The position numbers were made by a program, and so were the translations under genes. Shown one piece after another: positions 25,564 to 35,537 of a stretch of DNA of 50,078 nucleotides. The notes below the pieces were generated by a model. It did no database searches and was not told the origin of the DNA. It saw only the letters and a list, made by a program, of their open reading frames with translations. Source of the stretch: Brevibacterium sp. ZH18 (GTDB taxonomy: Bacteria; Actinomycetota; Actinomycetes; Actinomycetales; Brevibacteriaceae); NCBI RefSeq assembly GCF_022748595.1, contig NZ_JALDSX010000027.1, positions 1 to 50,078 of the forward strand, written 5' to 3'. Each line of letters opens with the position of its first letter. Within the stretch, counting starts at the first letter, position 1.

Positions 25564-26259
25564 GTGAAGCGTTTCTTGGATTTCTTGACCAACTCACCGG
25601 CAGCGGTGACGTGTGCGGTGCTCACCGTGCTCGGCATCGTGCTCTTCGCCGTGCCTGCCCTGCATCCGTTCGCCTGGATCATCGGCCTGTTTCTGTGCCT
25701 GGGCGTGATCGTGGCTCTCCTCATGTTCCATGGGGAATGGCGACGCGCGCAGATCCAGATCGACTCGTTGCGCCAGCTGCTGAGCACGGAGCGCGGACGC
25801 ATGGACTCCGTGGGCCTGACTCCGATCGACGCCGAGGTCGAGCAGCTTCCCGACGAGACGCGTGCACAGCGGATCCTGTCACTGCTTCCCGACTCCGACG
25901 GACTCGTCCAGTCCCTGCGCCTCGATGCCACCTTCGGAACCCTGCAGGTCGCCGAACTCGAACCGCTCCTGACCTTCCGCGAGGAGTTCGCGAAGTCGAG
26001 CTTCGACAATCCGCGCTCCCACACCGCGTTCATGAACCTCTACCGTGCTGCCGAAGCCCTGTCCATCTGGGTCAAGGAGGAGACACGCGTCCTCGCCTCC
26101 GACACGACCCAGCGCGAGATCCGGCCCGGCGATACCCGCAAGGGCGGATGGCGCGAATACACCGAGGCACGCAGCCGCGGCGAGAGCCTCGGTGATCAGT
26201 TCGTCTCCGCACGCTGGGAGTTCAATCAGACGGCGTTGGAGCTTGGACTCGTCGCCTGA
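25564..26259 (+). CDS. Membrane protein of unknown function
   Basis: I do not recognise this 231-residue protein. Two adjacent hydrophobic helices (about 13-34 and 36-56) are followed by a charged, mostly helical region that begins with a possible coiled coil (EWRRAQIQIDSLRQLLSTERGR), so it looks like a membrane-anchored cytoplasmic helical protein. The start is GTG with TACCCT seven bases upstream, a leaderless pattern. It is divergent from ugd and convergent with nadE. Confidence 0.75.
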   Translation: MKRFLDFLTNSPAAVTCAVLTVLGIVLFAVPALHPFAWIIGLFLCLGVIVALLMFHGEWRRAQIQIDSLRQLLSTERGRMDSVGLTPIDAEVEQLPDETRAQRILSLLPDSDGLVQSLRLDATFGTLQVAELEPLLTFREEFAKSSFDNPRSHTAFMNLYRAAEALSIWVKEETRVLASDTTQREIRPGDTRKGGWREYTEARSRGESLGDQFVSARWEFNQTALELGLVA

Positions 26260-26301
26260 CGGACGACATGCGATTGTGCGCGCGATTGCGCAGGACCAAC
26301 A

Positions 26302-26343
26302 TGACGATGGCGACGGGCTCTTTCGAGTCCGTCGCCATCGTCA
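26302..26343. terminator. Bidirectional terminator between convergent genes
   Basis: A long stem of about 19 bp with one G-T wobble (26302-26320 with 26325-26343) and loop TTTC lies between the unknown membrane gene and nadE. It can serve either transcript. Confidence 0.8.
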
Positions 26344-26397
26344 TCTGCATTCAGCATTGTCTGCCGTGCTCAGCGCCGCGGCGCTTCGCCTCTGGGC

Positions 26398-27231
26398 TCA
26401 GTGCCTGATCCACCACTTATCGGTCGGCGTCACCGGTGTACGGCGCTTGTGCTCGGTTGCACGATAGCGCTCGATGAGCAGCGCTGCCGACGCCTGGTCG
26501 ATCTCCCTGCCCTCGAGGAAATCATCGATCTCCTCATAGGTCAGACCCAACGATGATTCGTCGGTCTGTCCCGGCTGATCGTCAAGCAGGTCCGCCGTGG
26601 GGACCTTCTGCACGAGATGCTCGGGCGCGCCGAGGTGGTCGAGCAGTGCCCGTCCCTGCCGCTTGTTCAGCCCGGCCAGTGGAACGACATCGGCAGCGCC
26701 GTCACCGAACTTCGTGAAGAACCCGGTGACCGCCTCGGCGGCATGGTCGGTGCCGACGACGAGGAGGCGCTTCTCGCCCGCGAGCTCGAACTGGGCGAGC
26801 ATGCGCATGCGGGCCTTGACATTGCCTTTGCCGAAATCGGTGATGGCCTCACCGGTAGCGCTCAGATATTCCTGCGCTGCGGCGTCGGTGGCAGCCCCGA
26901 TGTTAATGACAAGGCTGTGATCGGCACGGATGAAGTCGAGCGCATCCTGTGCGTCCGACTCATCGGCCTGGACATGATGCGGGAGACGGATCGCCCAGAA
27001 CTCAGCAGCGGCCCCCCGGCGGCGAAGCTCTTCGACCGCAAGCTGGCACAGACGCCCAGCCAGAGTCGAATCCTGCCCTCCGCTGATGCCGAGAGTCAGA
27101 CCTTTCACACCCGTGGTGAGGATGTAATCAGCGAGGAATTCGACACGACGGGCGATCTCCGTCGTCGGGTCGATGGATTCGCGCACGCCCAGGCTGTGAC
27201 GGATCTCGTCCTGGATGGCTTCAGTTGACAT
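26398..27231 (-). CDS. nadE: NAD synthetase, ammonia-dependent
   Basis: This 277-residue enzyme makes NAD from nicotinate adenine dinucleotide, ATP and ammonia. The PP-loop SGGQDSTLAGR, the VVGTDHAAEAVTGFFTKFGDG segment and the C-terminal QTDESSLGLTYEEIDDFLEG are all present. There is no glutaminase domain, unlike the mycobacterial enzyme, so it uses ammonia directly. It follows leuS by 33 bases on the same strand. Confidence 0.96.
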   Translation of the reverse strand: MSTEAIQDEIRHSLGVRESIDPTTEIARRVEFLADYILTTGVKGLTLGISGGQDSTLAGRLCQLAVEELRRRGAAAEFWAIRLPHHVQADESDAQDALDFIRADHSLVINIGAATDAAAQEYLSATGEAITDFGKGNVKARMRMLAQFELAGEKRLLVVGTDHAAEAVTGFFTKFGDGAADVVPLAGLNKRQGRALLDHLGAPEHLVQKVPTADLLDDQPGQTDESSLGLTYEEIDDFLEGREIDQASAALLIERYRATEHKRRTPVTPTDKWWIRH

Positions 27232-27264
27232 GTGTTTCCAACCCTTCCGGGCAGAGCGCCTGAC

Positions 27265-30186
27265 TCAGGCGTCGGGGACGATGTTGACGAGCTTAGGAGC
27301 ACGCACGATGACCTTGCGCACACCGGCTCCGTCGAGCGCCTTGACGGCGTTCGGCGATTCCAGCGCGAGCTTCTCCAACTCGTCCTCCGAGATGTTCGGG
27401 TCGACCTCGAGTCGGGCGCGAACCTTGCCCTTGACCTGCACCACGCAGGTGACCAGATCGGCCACGAGATGCTGTGGATCCGCCTCGGGGAAGGTTGCAT
27501 AGGTGACTGTCGAGGTGTGGCCGAGCTTGGCCCACAGCTCTTCGGCCAGGTGCGGCGCAAACGGAGCAAGCATGATCGCCAGCGGCTCGAGAACGTCCGC
27601 GGTGGCTCCACCCTGCTTCGTAGCATGGTTTGTGAGCACGATGAGCTTCGAGATGGCCGTGTTGAAGCGCAGGTGGTCCATGTCCTCGCGGACGCCTTCG
27701 ATGACGCGGTGGAGAACCTTCAGCGTCTCAGGATCGCTCGTGCCCTCCTGCATCACGGACTCACCGGTGGTCTCGTCGACGAAGAGCCGCCAGATGCGCT
27801 GGAGGAAGCGCTGCGCACCGACTACTGCGCGGGTCTCCCAGGGACGAGCCTGCTCGATCGGTCCCATGGACATCTCGTAGACGCGGAAGGTATCGGCACC
27901 GTAGGCGTCGTACATCTCGTCGGGCGAGACGGAGTTCTTCAGCGACTTGCCGATCTTTCCGTACTCACGGTTGACCTCGGCGCCCTCGTACCAGAACGTG
28001 CTCTCACCGTTGTCGTCGACCTTCTCCTCGACCTCGGCCGCGGGAACGTAGACGCCCCGCGAATCGGTGTAGGCATAGGCCTGGATATAGCCCTGGTTGA
28101 CGAGCCTGTGGAACGGTTCGGAGGAGGATGTATATCCCAGATCGAACAGGATCTTGTGCCAGAACCGGGCGTAGAGCAGGTGCAGGACCGAGTGCTCGGC
28201 ACCGCCGACGTAGAGGTCTGCGCCGCCGCGGGGCTTGGACTCGCGCGGACCCATCCAGTACGCCTCGTTGACAGGATCGACGAGACGTTGCGAGTTGTGG
28301 GGATCGGCGTAGCGCAGCTGGTACCACGAGGAACCGGCCCAGTTGGGCATCGTGTTCGTCTCGCGGTAGTACTTCTGCGGCCCGTCGCCCAGGTCGAGTT
28401 CGACCTCGACCCAGTCGCGGTTACGGCCCAATGCCGGTTCCGGCTGACTGTCCGCATCGTCAGCGGCGAAGGTCCGGGGTGCGAATTCATCGACCTCGGG
28501 CAGCTCGATCGGGAGCATGGAGTCCGGGAGCGCGATCGGTGTGCCGGCCTCGTCGTAGACGATCGGGAACGGTTCGCCCCAGTATCGCTGCCGGGAGAAC
28601 AGCCAGTCCCGCAGACGGTACTGCGTGGATTCGGTGGCCAATCCCTGAGCGGCCAGCCACTCGGTGATCTTCGCCTTGGCCGCGTCGACGTCGAGTCCGT
28701 TGATGTCGACCTCGTCGTTGGCCGAGTTGATCATCACACCTGTGCCCGTGAACGGCGAGTCCTCGTCGTGACCGGCAGGCGGCTGGACAGTGCGGACGTA
28801 GGGCAGACCGAAGGCCTTCGCAAAGTCCCAGTCACGTGCGTCTTCAGCCGGAACGGCCATGATCGCACCGGTGCCGTAGCCCATGAGCACATAGTCGGCG
28901 ATGAAGATCGGGATCTCTTCGCCCGTCGCGGGATTGACCGCGTACGAGCCGGTGAAGATGCCTGTCTTCTCCTTGCTCTGCTGCCGGTCGGCGTCGGTCT
29001 TCGCAGCTGCATCGCGCTGGTAGCCGGCGATCGCCTCGGCGGGGGTGGCGCCACCACCGCGCCAGAGCTCCGGGGTCTGCGCGTCCCACTGAGCAGCAGT
29101 GAGCTCGGAGATCTGCGGATGTTCGGGGCTGAGCACCAGGTAGGTGGCGCCGAAGAGCGTGTCCGGGCGGGTCGTGTAGACCTCAACCTGGGCCTCGGAA
29201 CCGGCCACGGGCAGGCGCAGCATGGCACCCATGGATCGACCGATCCAGTTCGTCTGCATGCTGCGCACGGCCGAGGGCCAGTCCAAGGAATCGAGATCGT
29301 CGATGAGACGGTCCGCATACGCTGTGATGCGCATGTTCCACTGCCGCAGTCGACGTGTGTAGACCGGGAAGTTGCCGCGCTCAGACAGGCCGTCTGCCGT
29401 GACCTCTTCATTCGCCAGCACTGTTCCCAGTCCCGGGCACCAGTTGACCGGTGATTCGGAGACATAGGCCAGGCGGTAGTCCTGCAGGATCGTCTCTCGC
29501 TCCGCCGAGGTCAGCTCGGCCCAGGAGCGACCGTCCGGTGTCGGACGGACACCAGCGGCGAACTGGTCGATGAGTGTCGAGATCGGCCGGGCCGCCCCCA
29601 CAGAGGACTCTCCATCGGTGGTGGCCTCCGGGTCGTACCAGGAGTTGAAGATCTGCAGGAAGATCCACTGCGTCCATCGGACGAAATCGTCGTCTGTTGT
29701 TGCGAAGCTGCGGCGCTCGTCGTGGGCCAGGCCCAGTCGGCGCAGCTGACGTGTCATGTTCGAGATGTTCGCGTCTGTGGTGATGCGCGGATGCTGCCCC
29801 GTCTGAACTGCGTACAGATCGGCAGGCAGACCGAAGGCGTCATAGGACAGAGCGTGCATGACGTTGTGCCCGCGCATCCGCTGATAGCGACCGTAGACGT
29901 CCGTGCCCAGGTATCCCAGAGGATGGCCGACATGGAGTCCGGCGCCCGAGGGATAGGGGAACATGTCCATGATGTAGAGGGACTCCCGCTCGTCGAGGTC
30001 CGCCGGCGGACCATAGGACGAGGACTCCTCCTGCCGATCGAGGCTCCGCGCCTGGCTCAGATCACCGGTGGGGTTCGGGGTGTGAAAGGTTCCCGACTTC
30101 TCCCATGTGTCCTGCCATGACTTCTCGATCTTCTCGGCCAGTTCCGCGTCATAGCGGAAGCCGGTCTCCTCAGGATTCGTCGTCAT
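27265..30186 (-). CDS. leuS: Leucyl-tRNA synthetase
   Basis: This 973-residue class I synthetase has the HIGH-type motif HVGH at 85-88 ([16 protein letters not shown]), an editing domain, and a KMSKS counterpart read as KIGKSLKNS at about residue 744, a variant usual in actinobacteria. The C-terminal anticodon-binding domain is complete. An AAGGA-rich leader precedes ATG. A long open frame on the opposite strand across the gene is a codon-bias shadow. The divergent fadD gene shares the upstream region. Confidence 0.97.
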   Translation of the reverse strand: MTTNPEETGFRYDAELAEKIEKSWQDTWEKSGTFHTPNPTGDLSQARSLDRQEESSSYGPPADLDERESLYIMDMFPYPSGAGLHVGHPLGYLGTDVYGRYQRMRGHNVMHALSYDAFGLPADLYAVQTGQHPRITTDANISNMTRQLRRLGLAHDERRSFATTDDDFVRWTQWIFLQIFNSWYDPEATTDGESSVGAARPISTLIDQFAAGVRPTPDGRSWAELTSAERETILQDYRLAYVSESPVNWCPGLGTVLANEEVTADGLSERGNFPVYTRRLRQWNMRITAYADRLIDDLDSLDWPSAVRSMQTNWIGRSMGAMLRLPVAGSEAQVEVYTTRPDTLFGATYLVLSPEHPQISELTAAQWDAQTPELWRGGGATPAEAIAGYQRDAAAKTDADRQQSKEKTGIFTGSYAVNPATGEEIPIFIADYVLMGYGTGAIMAVPAEDARDWDFAKAFGLPYVRTVQPPAGHDEDSPFTGTGVMINSANDEVDINGLDVDAAKAKITEWLAAQGLATESTQYRLRDWLFSRQRYWGEPFPIVYDEAGTPIALPDSMLPIELPEVDEFAPRTFAADDADSQPEPALGRNRDWVEVELDLGDGPQKYYRETNTMPNWAGSSWYQLRYADPHNSQRLVDPVNEAYWMGPRESKPRGGADLYVGGAEHSVLHLLYARFWHKILFDLGYTSSSEPFHRLVNQGYIQAYAYTDSRGVYVPAAEVEEKVDDNGESTFWYEGAEVNREYGKIGKSLKNSVSPDEMYDAYGADTFRVYEMSMGPIEQARPWETRAVVGAQRFLQRIWRLFVDETTGESVMQEGTSDPETLKVLHRVIEGVREDMDHLRFNTAISKLIVLTNHATKQGGATADVLEPLAIMLAPFAPHLAEELWAKLGHTSTVTYATFPEADPQHLVADLVTCVVQVKGKVRARLEVDPNISEDELEKLALESPNAVKALDGAGVRKVIVRAPKLVNIVPDA

Positions 30187-30311
30187 TACCTTCCTTCACT
30201 TACTGGAGGTGAGCGGGTTTCGACCATCGTACTCTGAACATTCCCTGATTCGACTTGGCTAGACTGCCAGAAGAACGCTCGACGTGGGTTTGAGCCGTCA
30301 AACGTGAGCGA

Positions 30312-30341
30312 TTTCACCTCGCGGGCGTCGGGCAGTAAGAT
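30312..30341 (+). promoter_or_regulatory. Predicted promoter of the acyl-CoA ligase gene
   Basis: TTTCAC (30312-30317) and TAAGAT (30336-30341) are 18 bases apart, 35 bases before the start codon. A GGCAGTAA direct repeat overlaps and follows the -10 box, with TAAG and CTTA in opposite orientation about 15 bases apart, which could be an operator. Confidence 0.5.
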
Positions 30342-30376
30342 AACTCGGCAGTAACTTATGCCACAAAGGAGACCTC

Positions 30377-32185
30377 ATGAGCCCAACGACAATGCCCCAG
30401 TCATCCACCCCCGTCGTCGGCTTCGAGGTCGACGTGACCTCATCGACGACCGACATCTTCCTCCGGAAAGTCACCGAGGACCCGAATCGGCCTCTCCTGG
30501 CCACACCAGTCGACGACGGTTGGTCGGAGGTCAGTGCCGGCGATTTCCTCGCACAGGTGAAGGCCGCAGCCAAGGGCCTCATCGCCGCCGGCGTCGAGGT
30601 CGGCGACCGCATCGCGATCTTCGGCCCCACGTCGTTCGAATGGACGCTCAGCGACTACGCCGTCTGGTACGCCGGAGCTGTCTCCGTTCCGTTCTATGAC
30701 ACGTCCTCCCAGGATCAGCTGGCCTGGATGATCACTGACGCGGCAGTCGGGCGCGGCCTGGTCAGCAGCCGGGAGCATGCGGATCGCGTCGAGGCGGCAG
30801 CTGCCGCGGCAGGCGTCGAGCCCCCGCAGCTGTGGATCTGGGAGGAAGGCGCCTTCCCGGACCTCGAACTCTCCGGACGCGAGGTCGACGACATCACACT
30901 TGAGGCCCAGCGCTCTCAGGTCACCAGCGACTCGGTCGCGACCCTCATCTACACCTCCGGCACGACGGGCAAGCCCAAGGGCTGTGTCCTCACCCATGCG
31001 AACTTCGTCCAGACCGCGCAAGCCGCGCAGATGCAGATTCCCGCGGTCTTCAGCGAGGGCATGCGGTGCCTGCTGTTCCTGCCCCAGGCGCACGTCTTCG
31101 CCCGTTTCATCGAGGTGCTCTCGATCAGCTCGGGGGCGCTGCTCGCCCATCAGTCCGATCTCACGCAGCTCACCACCGCCCTCGGCAGCTTCCGGCCGTC
31201 GTTCATCCTCGGAGTCCCCCGCGTCTTCGAGAAGGTCTTCAATTCAGCATTGGCAACCGCCCAGTCCGGCGGCAAGGAAGCCATCTTCCGTCGGGCAGAG
31301 CAGGTCGCGGTCGCGTACTCCAAAGCCCTCGACGCCGGAAAGGTCCCAGCCACGCTCAAGCTGCAGCACGCACTGTTCGACAAGCTCGTGTACTCGAAGC
31401 TGCGCACAGTCATGGGCAACAACGTCTCGCACGCGGTCTCCGGTGGCGGCCCCCTCGGGTCGCACCTCGGACACTTCTTCCGCAGTGTCGGACTCATCGT
31501 CCTCGAAGGCTACGGACTGACGGAGACCACGGCACCGATCACGGTGAATGTGCCGGAGAAGTCCAAGATCGGCACAGTCGGCGTCCCCCTGCCCGGCGCC
31601 TCCGTGGCGATCGCCCCGGACGGCGAGATCCTGGCCAAGGGAGTACCCGTCTTCCGCGAATACTGGAACAATCCCGAAGCCACGGCCAAGGAGTTCCATG
31701 ACGGCTGGTTCGCCACAGGCGACCTCGGCTTCCTCGACAACGACGGCTATCTTTCGATCACCGGACGCAAGAAGGAGATCATCGTCACTTCGAGCGGAAA
31801 GAACATCGCTCCGGCACCGCTCGAGGATGCCCTGCGCCGCCACCCGCTCGTCGGTCAGCCCGTAGTCGTGGGAGACAACCGGAAGTTCGTCTCAGCCCTC
31901 ATCTTCCTCGACTCGGAGATGCTGCCGACTTGGCTGAAGAACCATGATCTGCCCGAGATGGATCTGCGCCAGGCGTCGACGGACCCGACAGTCCGGGACG
32001 AGATCGAAAAAGCCGTCGAACGAGTCAACAAGACCGTGTCGAGAGCTGAAGGCATCAAGAAGTTCACGATCCTGCCGGTCGAACTCAGCGAGGACAACGG
32101 CTATCTCTCGGCCAAACAGTCGGTCAAGCGCCACCTCGTCAACAAAGACTTCAGCGCCGACATCGACGGTCTCTACGAGGGCTGA
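30377..32185 (+). CDS. Long-chain fatty acid-CoA ligase, FadD15 type
   Basis: This 602-residue AMP-forming enzyme activates long-chain fatty acids to acyl-CoA. Motifs in order: the P-loop LIYTSGTTGKPKGC at about 190-203, GGGPLGSHLGHFF, EGYGLTETTAP, WFATGDLGFLDNDGYLSITGRKKE (split across the hinge) and the C-terminal lysine in NGYLSAKQSVKR. AAAGGAG precedes ATG. It has its own promoter and appears monocistronic. Confidence 0.93.
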   Translation: MSPTTMPQSSTPVVGFEVDVTSSTTDIFLRKVTEDPNRPLLATPVDDGWSEVSAGDFLAQVKAAAKGLIAAGVEVGDRIAIFGPTSFEWTLSDYAVWYAGAVSVPFYDTSSQDQLAWMITDAAVGRGLVSSREHADRVEAAAAAAGVEPPQLWIWEEGAFPDLELSGREVDDITLEAQRSQVTSDSVATLIYTSGTTGKPKGCVLTHANFVQTAQAAQMQIPAVFSEGMRCLLFLPQAHVFARFIEVLSISSGALLAHQSDLTQLTTALGSFRPSFILGVPRVFEKVFNSALATAQSGGKEAIFRRAEQVAVAYSKALDAGKVPATLKLQHALFDKLVYSKLRTVMGNNVSHAVSGGGPLGSHLGHFFRSVGLIVLEGYGLTETTAPITVNVPEKSKIGTVGVPLPGASVAIAPDGEILAKGVPVFREYWNNPEATAKEFHDGWFATGDLGFLDNDGYLSITGRKKEIIVTSSGKNIAPAPLEDALRRHPLVGQPVVVGDNRKFVSALIFLDSEMLPTWLKNHDLPEMDLRQASTDPTVRDEIEKAVERVNKTVSRAEGIKKFTILPVELSEDNGYLSAKQSVKRHLVNKDFSADIDGLYEG

Positions 32186-32421
32186 GACGCTGACCGCGGG
32201 CTGAGGAATATCCGGCAGCCCACGGATCACAGGGATCGGCCCGCCCGACGCAGCGAGTCTGCCTTCCGCTTCACAGAGGCAGGTCCTCCGCATACGACAC
32301 GCAGCCCGTGTCTCGCACAGTGCGTGCGGGACGCGGGCTGCGTGCAGTGTCAGCAGAGCCCAAAGGGACGTAGGCTGATTGCGAAGCACCCGAATTCCGG
32401 GCCGGAGACGAGGAGGACGAC

Positions 32422-33462
32422 ATGTCTGACGACACCGCAGAGACGAACAGCTACGTGGCCAAGGGTGAGGCGTTCAACCGCGACACCAACTACATCGACG
32501 ACCGGATCCTGGCCGATCCGAACTCGCGCTGGCCCGTCGAACCTGGCCGCTACCGCCTCATCGCCGCCCGCGCCTGCCCGTGGGCGAACCGGACGATCAT
32601 CGTCCGCAGGCTGCTCGGCCTTGAGGACGTCATCTCGATCGGAATGCCGGGACCGACCCATGACTCACGGTCGTGGACGTTCGACCTCGACCCTGGCGGA
32701 GTCGACCCGGTGCTCGGCATCGAACGGCTGCAGCAGGCATTCTTCGCTCGGTTCCCCGACTACCCGCGAGGCATCACCGTGCCCGCGATCGTTGACATTG
32801 CCTCCGGAGCCGTCGTGACGAACGACTTCCCTCAGATCACTGAGGACTTCTCGACTCAGTGGAAGCAGCATCATCGTGAGGGCGCTCCGAATCTTTGGCC
32901 CGAGGAGTCGCGAGAGGAGATGGAGAAGGTCATGCGGCTGATCTACACCGAGATAAACAACGGTGTCTACCGCTGCGGCTTCGCCGGATCCCAAGAGGCC
33001 TACGACGCTGCCTTCGACCGTCTGTTCACCGCTCTCGACACCATCGAAGATCGTCTGCGCACCTCTCGGTTCCTCATGGGCGGGTCGATCACCGAGGCGG
33101 ACGTCCGACTGTTCACCACTTTGGTTCGGTTCGATCCTGTCTACTTCGGGCACTTCAAGTGCAATCGTCAGGCGCTGCGGGGCTTTGAGAATCTCTGGGG
33201 CTATGCCCGTGACCTCTATCAGACGCCCGGGTTCGGGGATACGGTTGACTTCGTCCAGATCAAACAGCACTACTACATTGTTCACGCCGATGTGAACCCG
33301 ACCCAGATCGTGCCCAAGGGACCGGATCTCGCGGATTGGCTCTCACCTCACGGTCGAGACTCGCTCGGTGGGTCGCCCTTCGGCGACGGCACGGCACCAG
33401 GCCCGGTCAGGGCCGGTGAAGAGGTGCCGAAGGATCACACAGCGGCCGCTTGGCTGAAGTGA
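32422..33462 (+). CDS. Xi-class GST / hydroquinone-reductase homologue
   Basis: This 346-residue protein belongs to the ECM4/YqjG (Xi-class) glutathione transferases, which reduce glutathionyl-hydroquinones. The thiol motif CPWA is present (RACPWANRT), as are the VPAIVD strand, NDFPQITEDF and the C-terminal YYIVHADVNPTQIVPKGP signature. Actinobacteria generally use mycothiol instead of glutathione, so the natural thiol may differ. AGGAGG lies five to six bases before ATG. The last codons and stop form the first unit of a 19-bp repeat. Confidence 0.92.
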   Translation: MSDDTAETNSYVAKGEAFNRDTNYIDDRILADPNSRWPVEPGRYRLIAARACPWANRTIIVRRLLGLEDVISIGMPGPTHDSRSWTFDLDPGGVDPVLGIERLQQAFFARFPDYPRGITVPAIVDIASGAVVTNDFPQITEDFSTQWKQHHREGAPNLWPEESREEMEKVMRLIYTEINNGVYRCGFAGSQEAYDAAFDRLFTALDTIEDRLRTSRFLMGGSITEADVRLFTTLVRFDPVYFGHFKCNRQALRGFENLWGYARDLYQTPGFGDTVDFVQIKQHYYIVHADVNPTQIVPKGPDLADWLSPHGRDSLGGSPFGDGTAPGPVRAGEEVPKDHTAAAWLK

Positions 33463-33521
33463 CGCGACATTGCTGAAATGACTCGGCATTGCTGAAGTGA
33501 TGCGACATTGCTGAAGTGAAG
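33454..33521. repeat. 19-bp tandem repeat containing a gene's stop codon
   Basis: Three full units of CTGAAGTGACGCGACATTG and a partial fourth begin at 33454, 33473, 33492 and 33511. The first unit is the last two codons and TGA stop of the preceding gene. Because 19 is not a multiple of three, the repeated TGAs fall in all three reading frames. Confidence 0.95.
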
Positions 33522-33594
33522 CGGTGGGAATGAGACCGGACGAACAGCTGGGGTTGAGCTCTCGGGAATAAGAGGCCGGGCGAATCGCCGAGGC

Positions 33595-34341
33595 TCAGCC
33601 CTCGGTCTGGCCGTCCGACTCTTCGGTGCGATCGGCTGAGCCGCGGTCCTGGAGCGCAGCCTTCGTTCGGCGGCGTTTGCGCACCTTGAGCGTGATCCAG
33701 ACGACGACGAAGATAACCACGGCGACGATGACAAGAGTCTGGAAATAGCCGGCGTAGGTTTCGACGATCGACCAGTTCTCCCCCAGGTAGAAGCCTGCGA
33801 CGATGAGGATCGTGTTCCAGATCAGGCTGCCAGCGCTGGTCAGCACCAGGAACTTGACGATGCTCATGTTCCGCATGCCCGCAGGAATGGAGATCAGCGA
33901 CCGGAAGATGGGGACCATCCGTCCGAAGAACACAGCCTTGTCACCGTGCTTGTCGAACCACGCGACGGTCTTGTGCACGTCGTCGACGTCGACCAACGGC
34001 ATCTTCACAGCGATGCGCGCAATGCGTTCGAGACCGATCCATTTGCCCACGGCCCACAGAACAACGGCACCGACGACGGACCCGACCGTGGCGAAGATGA
34101 TCGCCAGGTAGATATTCATATTGCCCTGGCTCGCAGTGAATCCCGCCAGCGGCAGCACCAGCTCGCTCGGGATGGGCGGGAAGATGTTGTCGAGGAAGAC
34201 CAGGAATGCGACTCCGAGGGGCCCCAAAGCCTCCATCAGCGTCACCGCCCAAGCGGAGAAACCACTGAGGTTGCCTGCTGCGCCAGAGGCTGCAGACAGC
34301 ATCAAGTCGGTGGGCTGGACAGTCGAAAATAGTATCGGCAT
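33595..34341 (-). CDS. DedA-family membrane protein
   Basis: This 248-residue DedA (SNARE-associated/VTT domain) protein has hydrophobic segments around FLDNIFPPIPSELVLPLAG and the conserved GRMVPIFRSLISIPAGMRNM region with its arginines. DedA proteins are linked to lipid scrambling and proton-motive-force homeostasis. The C-terminus is basic then acidic. TAGACT lies seven bases before ATG, a leaderless pattern. It is divergent from the BrkB-like gene. Confidence 0.93.
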   Translation of the reverse strand: MPILFSTVQPTDLMLSAASGAAGNLSGFSAWAVTLMEALGPLGVAFLVFLDNIFPPIPSELVLPLAGFTASQGNMNIYLAIIFATVGSVVGAVVLWAVGKWIGLERIARIAVKMPLVDVDDVHKTVAWFDKHGDKAVFFGRMVPIFRSLISIPAGMRNMSIVKFLVLTSAGSLIWNTILIVAGFYLGENWSIVETYAGYFQTLVIVAVVIFVVVWITLKVRKRRRTKAALQDRGSADRTEESDGQTEG

Positions 34342-34443
34342 GGTGAAAAGTCTAGTTTAGAAGCGCGGCCTGTTGCTCACAGTGCGTTCTCAGCGGCTAG
34401 TGTTGAAACAGACATTTGAGGGTCACGATCGAAGGAGCACGAA

Positions 34444-35484
34444 GTGGCACCAGCCAAAGTACTGGCCTCCCGCAACACCGTGGCCGAAGCCGGCCACAAC
34501 GCCATCACCAAGCCGGGCCCCGCCCACCTGATGCGAGCGGTCAAGCGATTCGGCGAGCGTCTGGGCAATCAGTTCGGTGCTGCGATCACCTACTTCCTCG
34601 TCCTCGCGGTGATGCCGATCGCGATGTTCACGTTCGCGAGCCTGGGCTTCGTCCTCGACGTCCTCCGGCCCGACCTCGTCCCCGTCATCACCGATCAGAT
34701 CGAGACGCAGCTAGGCGGAAACTCTTCACTGACCGACCAGCTCGAACAATTCCTCACCAGCTGGCAGTCCGTCGGGATCATCGCCATCCTGGCCGCTCTC
34801 TACACGGGGCAGGGTTTCATCGGCAACCTCGGCGCCGCTGTCCGCGCTCAGCTCCACGCCGACTTCGACGACGTGGTGCCCAATCAGTCCTTCGTCAAGA
34901 AGATCCTGAACAACGTTGTGACGCTGTTGGGACTCATCGTCGGACTGCTGCTCACCGTGGCCCTGACGATCGTCGGCACCGGCATGGGATCGTGGATCAC
35001 TGAACAACTCAAACTGGGCGGATTCGGATCAGTCCTGGTGCGGATCGTTCCCTTAATCGTCGTCCTCGGTGCCGCATGGCTGATCTTCATGTTCCTCTTC
35101 ACCATGCTTCCCGATCATCCAGTGGGCAAGCGAGCCAAGATCAGGGGCTCCCTGATCGGCGCTGTGGCCTTCACCATCCTCCTCAACCTCGCCACTGTCC
35201 TCGTCGACATCTTTTCCGGCAACAAGGCGGCAGGCGTATTCGGGTCGATCATCGCGATCATGCTGACGATGAATATCTTCGCTCGGATCATCCTCTTCGT
35301 TGCGGCCTGGATCGGCACCGCCACCCCGCCGCAGCCGCAGGAGGACACCTCACCCGAATACCGGTTCGTCGAGCCTAAAGTCCAGATCCAGAGCCTCGGC
35401 GCTCTCCTGGCCGGAGCCGGCATCATCACGCTGACTCTGCTGGGCTTCCGACGTCTCGAAGACCACAATTCAGAGCGCAGCTAG
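34444..35484 (+). CDS. YihY/BrkB-family membrane protein
   Basis: This 346-residue YihY/virulence-factor BrkB-type protein has six or more hydrophobic helices and the N-terminal signature FGAAITYFLVLAVMPI. The name is historical; despite earlier RNase BN labels it is not a nuclease, and its role is unknown. The GTG start has AAGGAG seven bases upstream. gap follows 53 bases downstream with its own TAGACT box. Confidence 0.9.
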   Translation: MAPAKVLASRNTVAEAGHNAITKPGPAHLMRAVKRFGERLGNQFGAAITYFLVLAVMPIAMFTFASLGFVLDVLRPDLVPVITDQIETQLGGNSSLTDQLEQFLTSWQSVGIIAILAALYTGQGFIGNLGAAVRAQLHADFDDVVPNQSFVKKILNNVVTLLGLIVGLLLTVALTIVGTGMGSWITEQLKLGGFGSVLVRIVPLIVVLGAAWLIFMFLFTMLPDHPVGKRAKIRGSLIGAVAFTILLNLATVLVDIFSGNKAAGVFGSIIAIMLTMNIFARIILFVAAWIGTATPPQPQEDTSPEYRFVEPKVQIQSLGALLAGAGIITLTLLGFRRLEDHNSERS

Positions 35485-35537
35485 GCAAAGCGATAGACTG
35501 AGCGGGAATTCGCCAACTGACCGAGGAGACACAACCC

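Noticed and set aside
25469..25597. Upstream extension of ugd
   Set aside because: The Rossmann motif begins at TTG 25468 with a ribosome site; the extra 43 codons have no conserved pattern and overlap the divergent gene.
27232..29454. Open frame of 740 codons on the plus strand opposite leuS
   Set aside because: It mirrors the codon bias of leuS, shows no recognisable motifs, and lies entirely inside a certain gene on the other strand.
30187..30376. T-box or other riboswitch between leuS and fadD
   Set aside because: No T-box bulge sequence or specifier hairpin could be seen in either direction.
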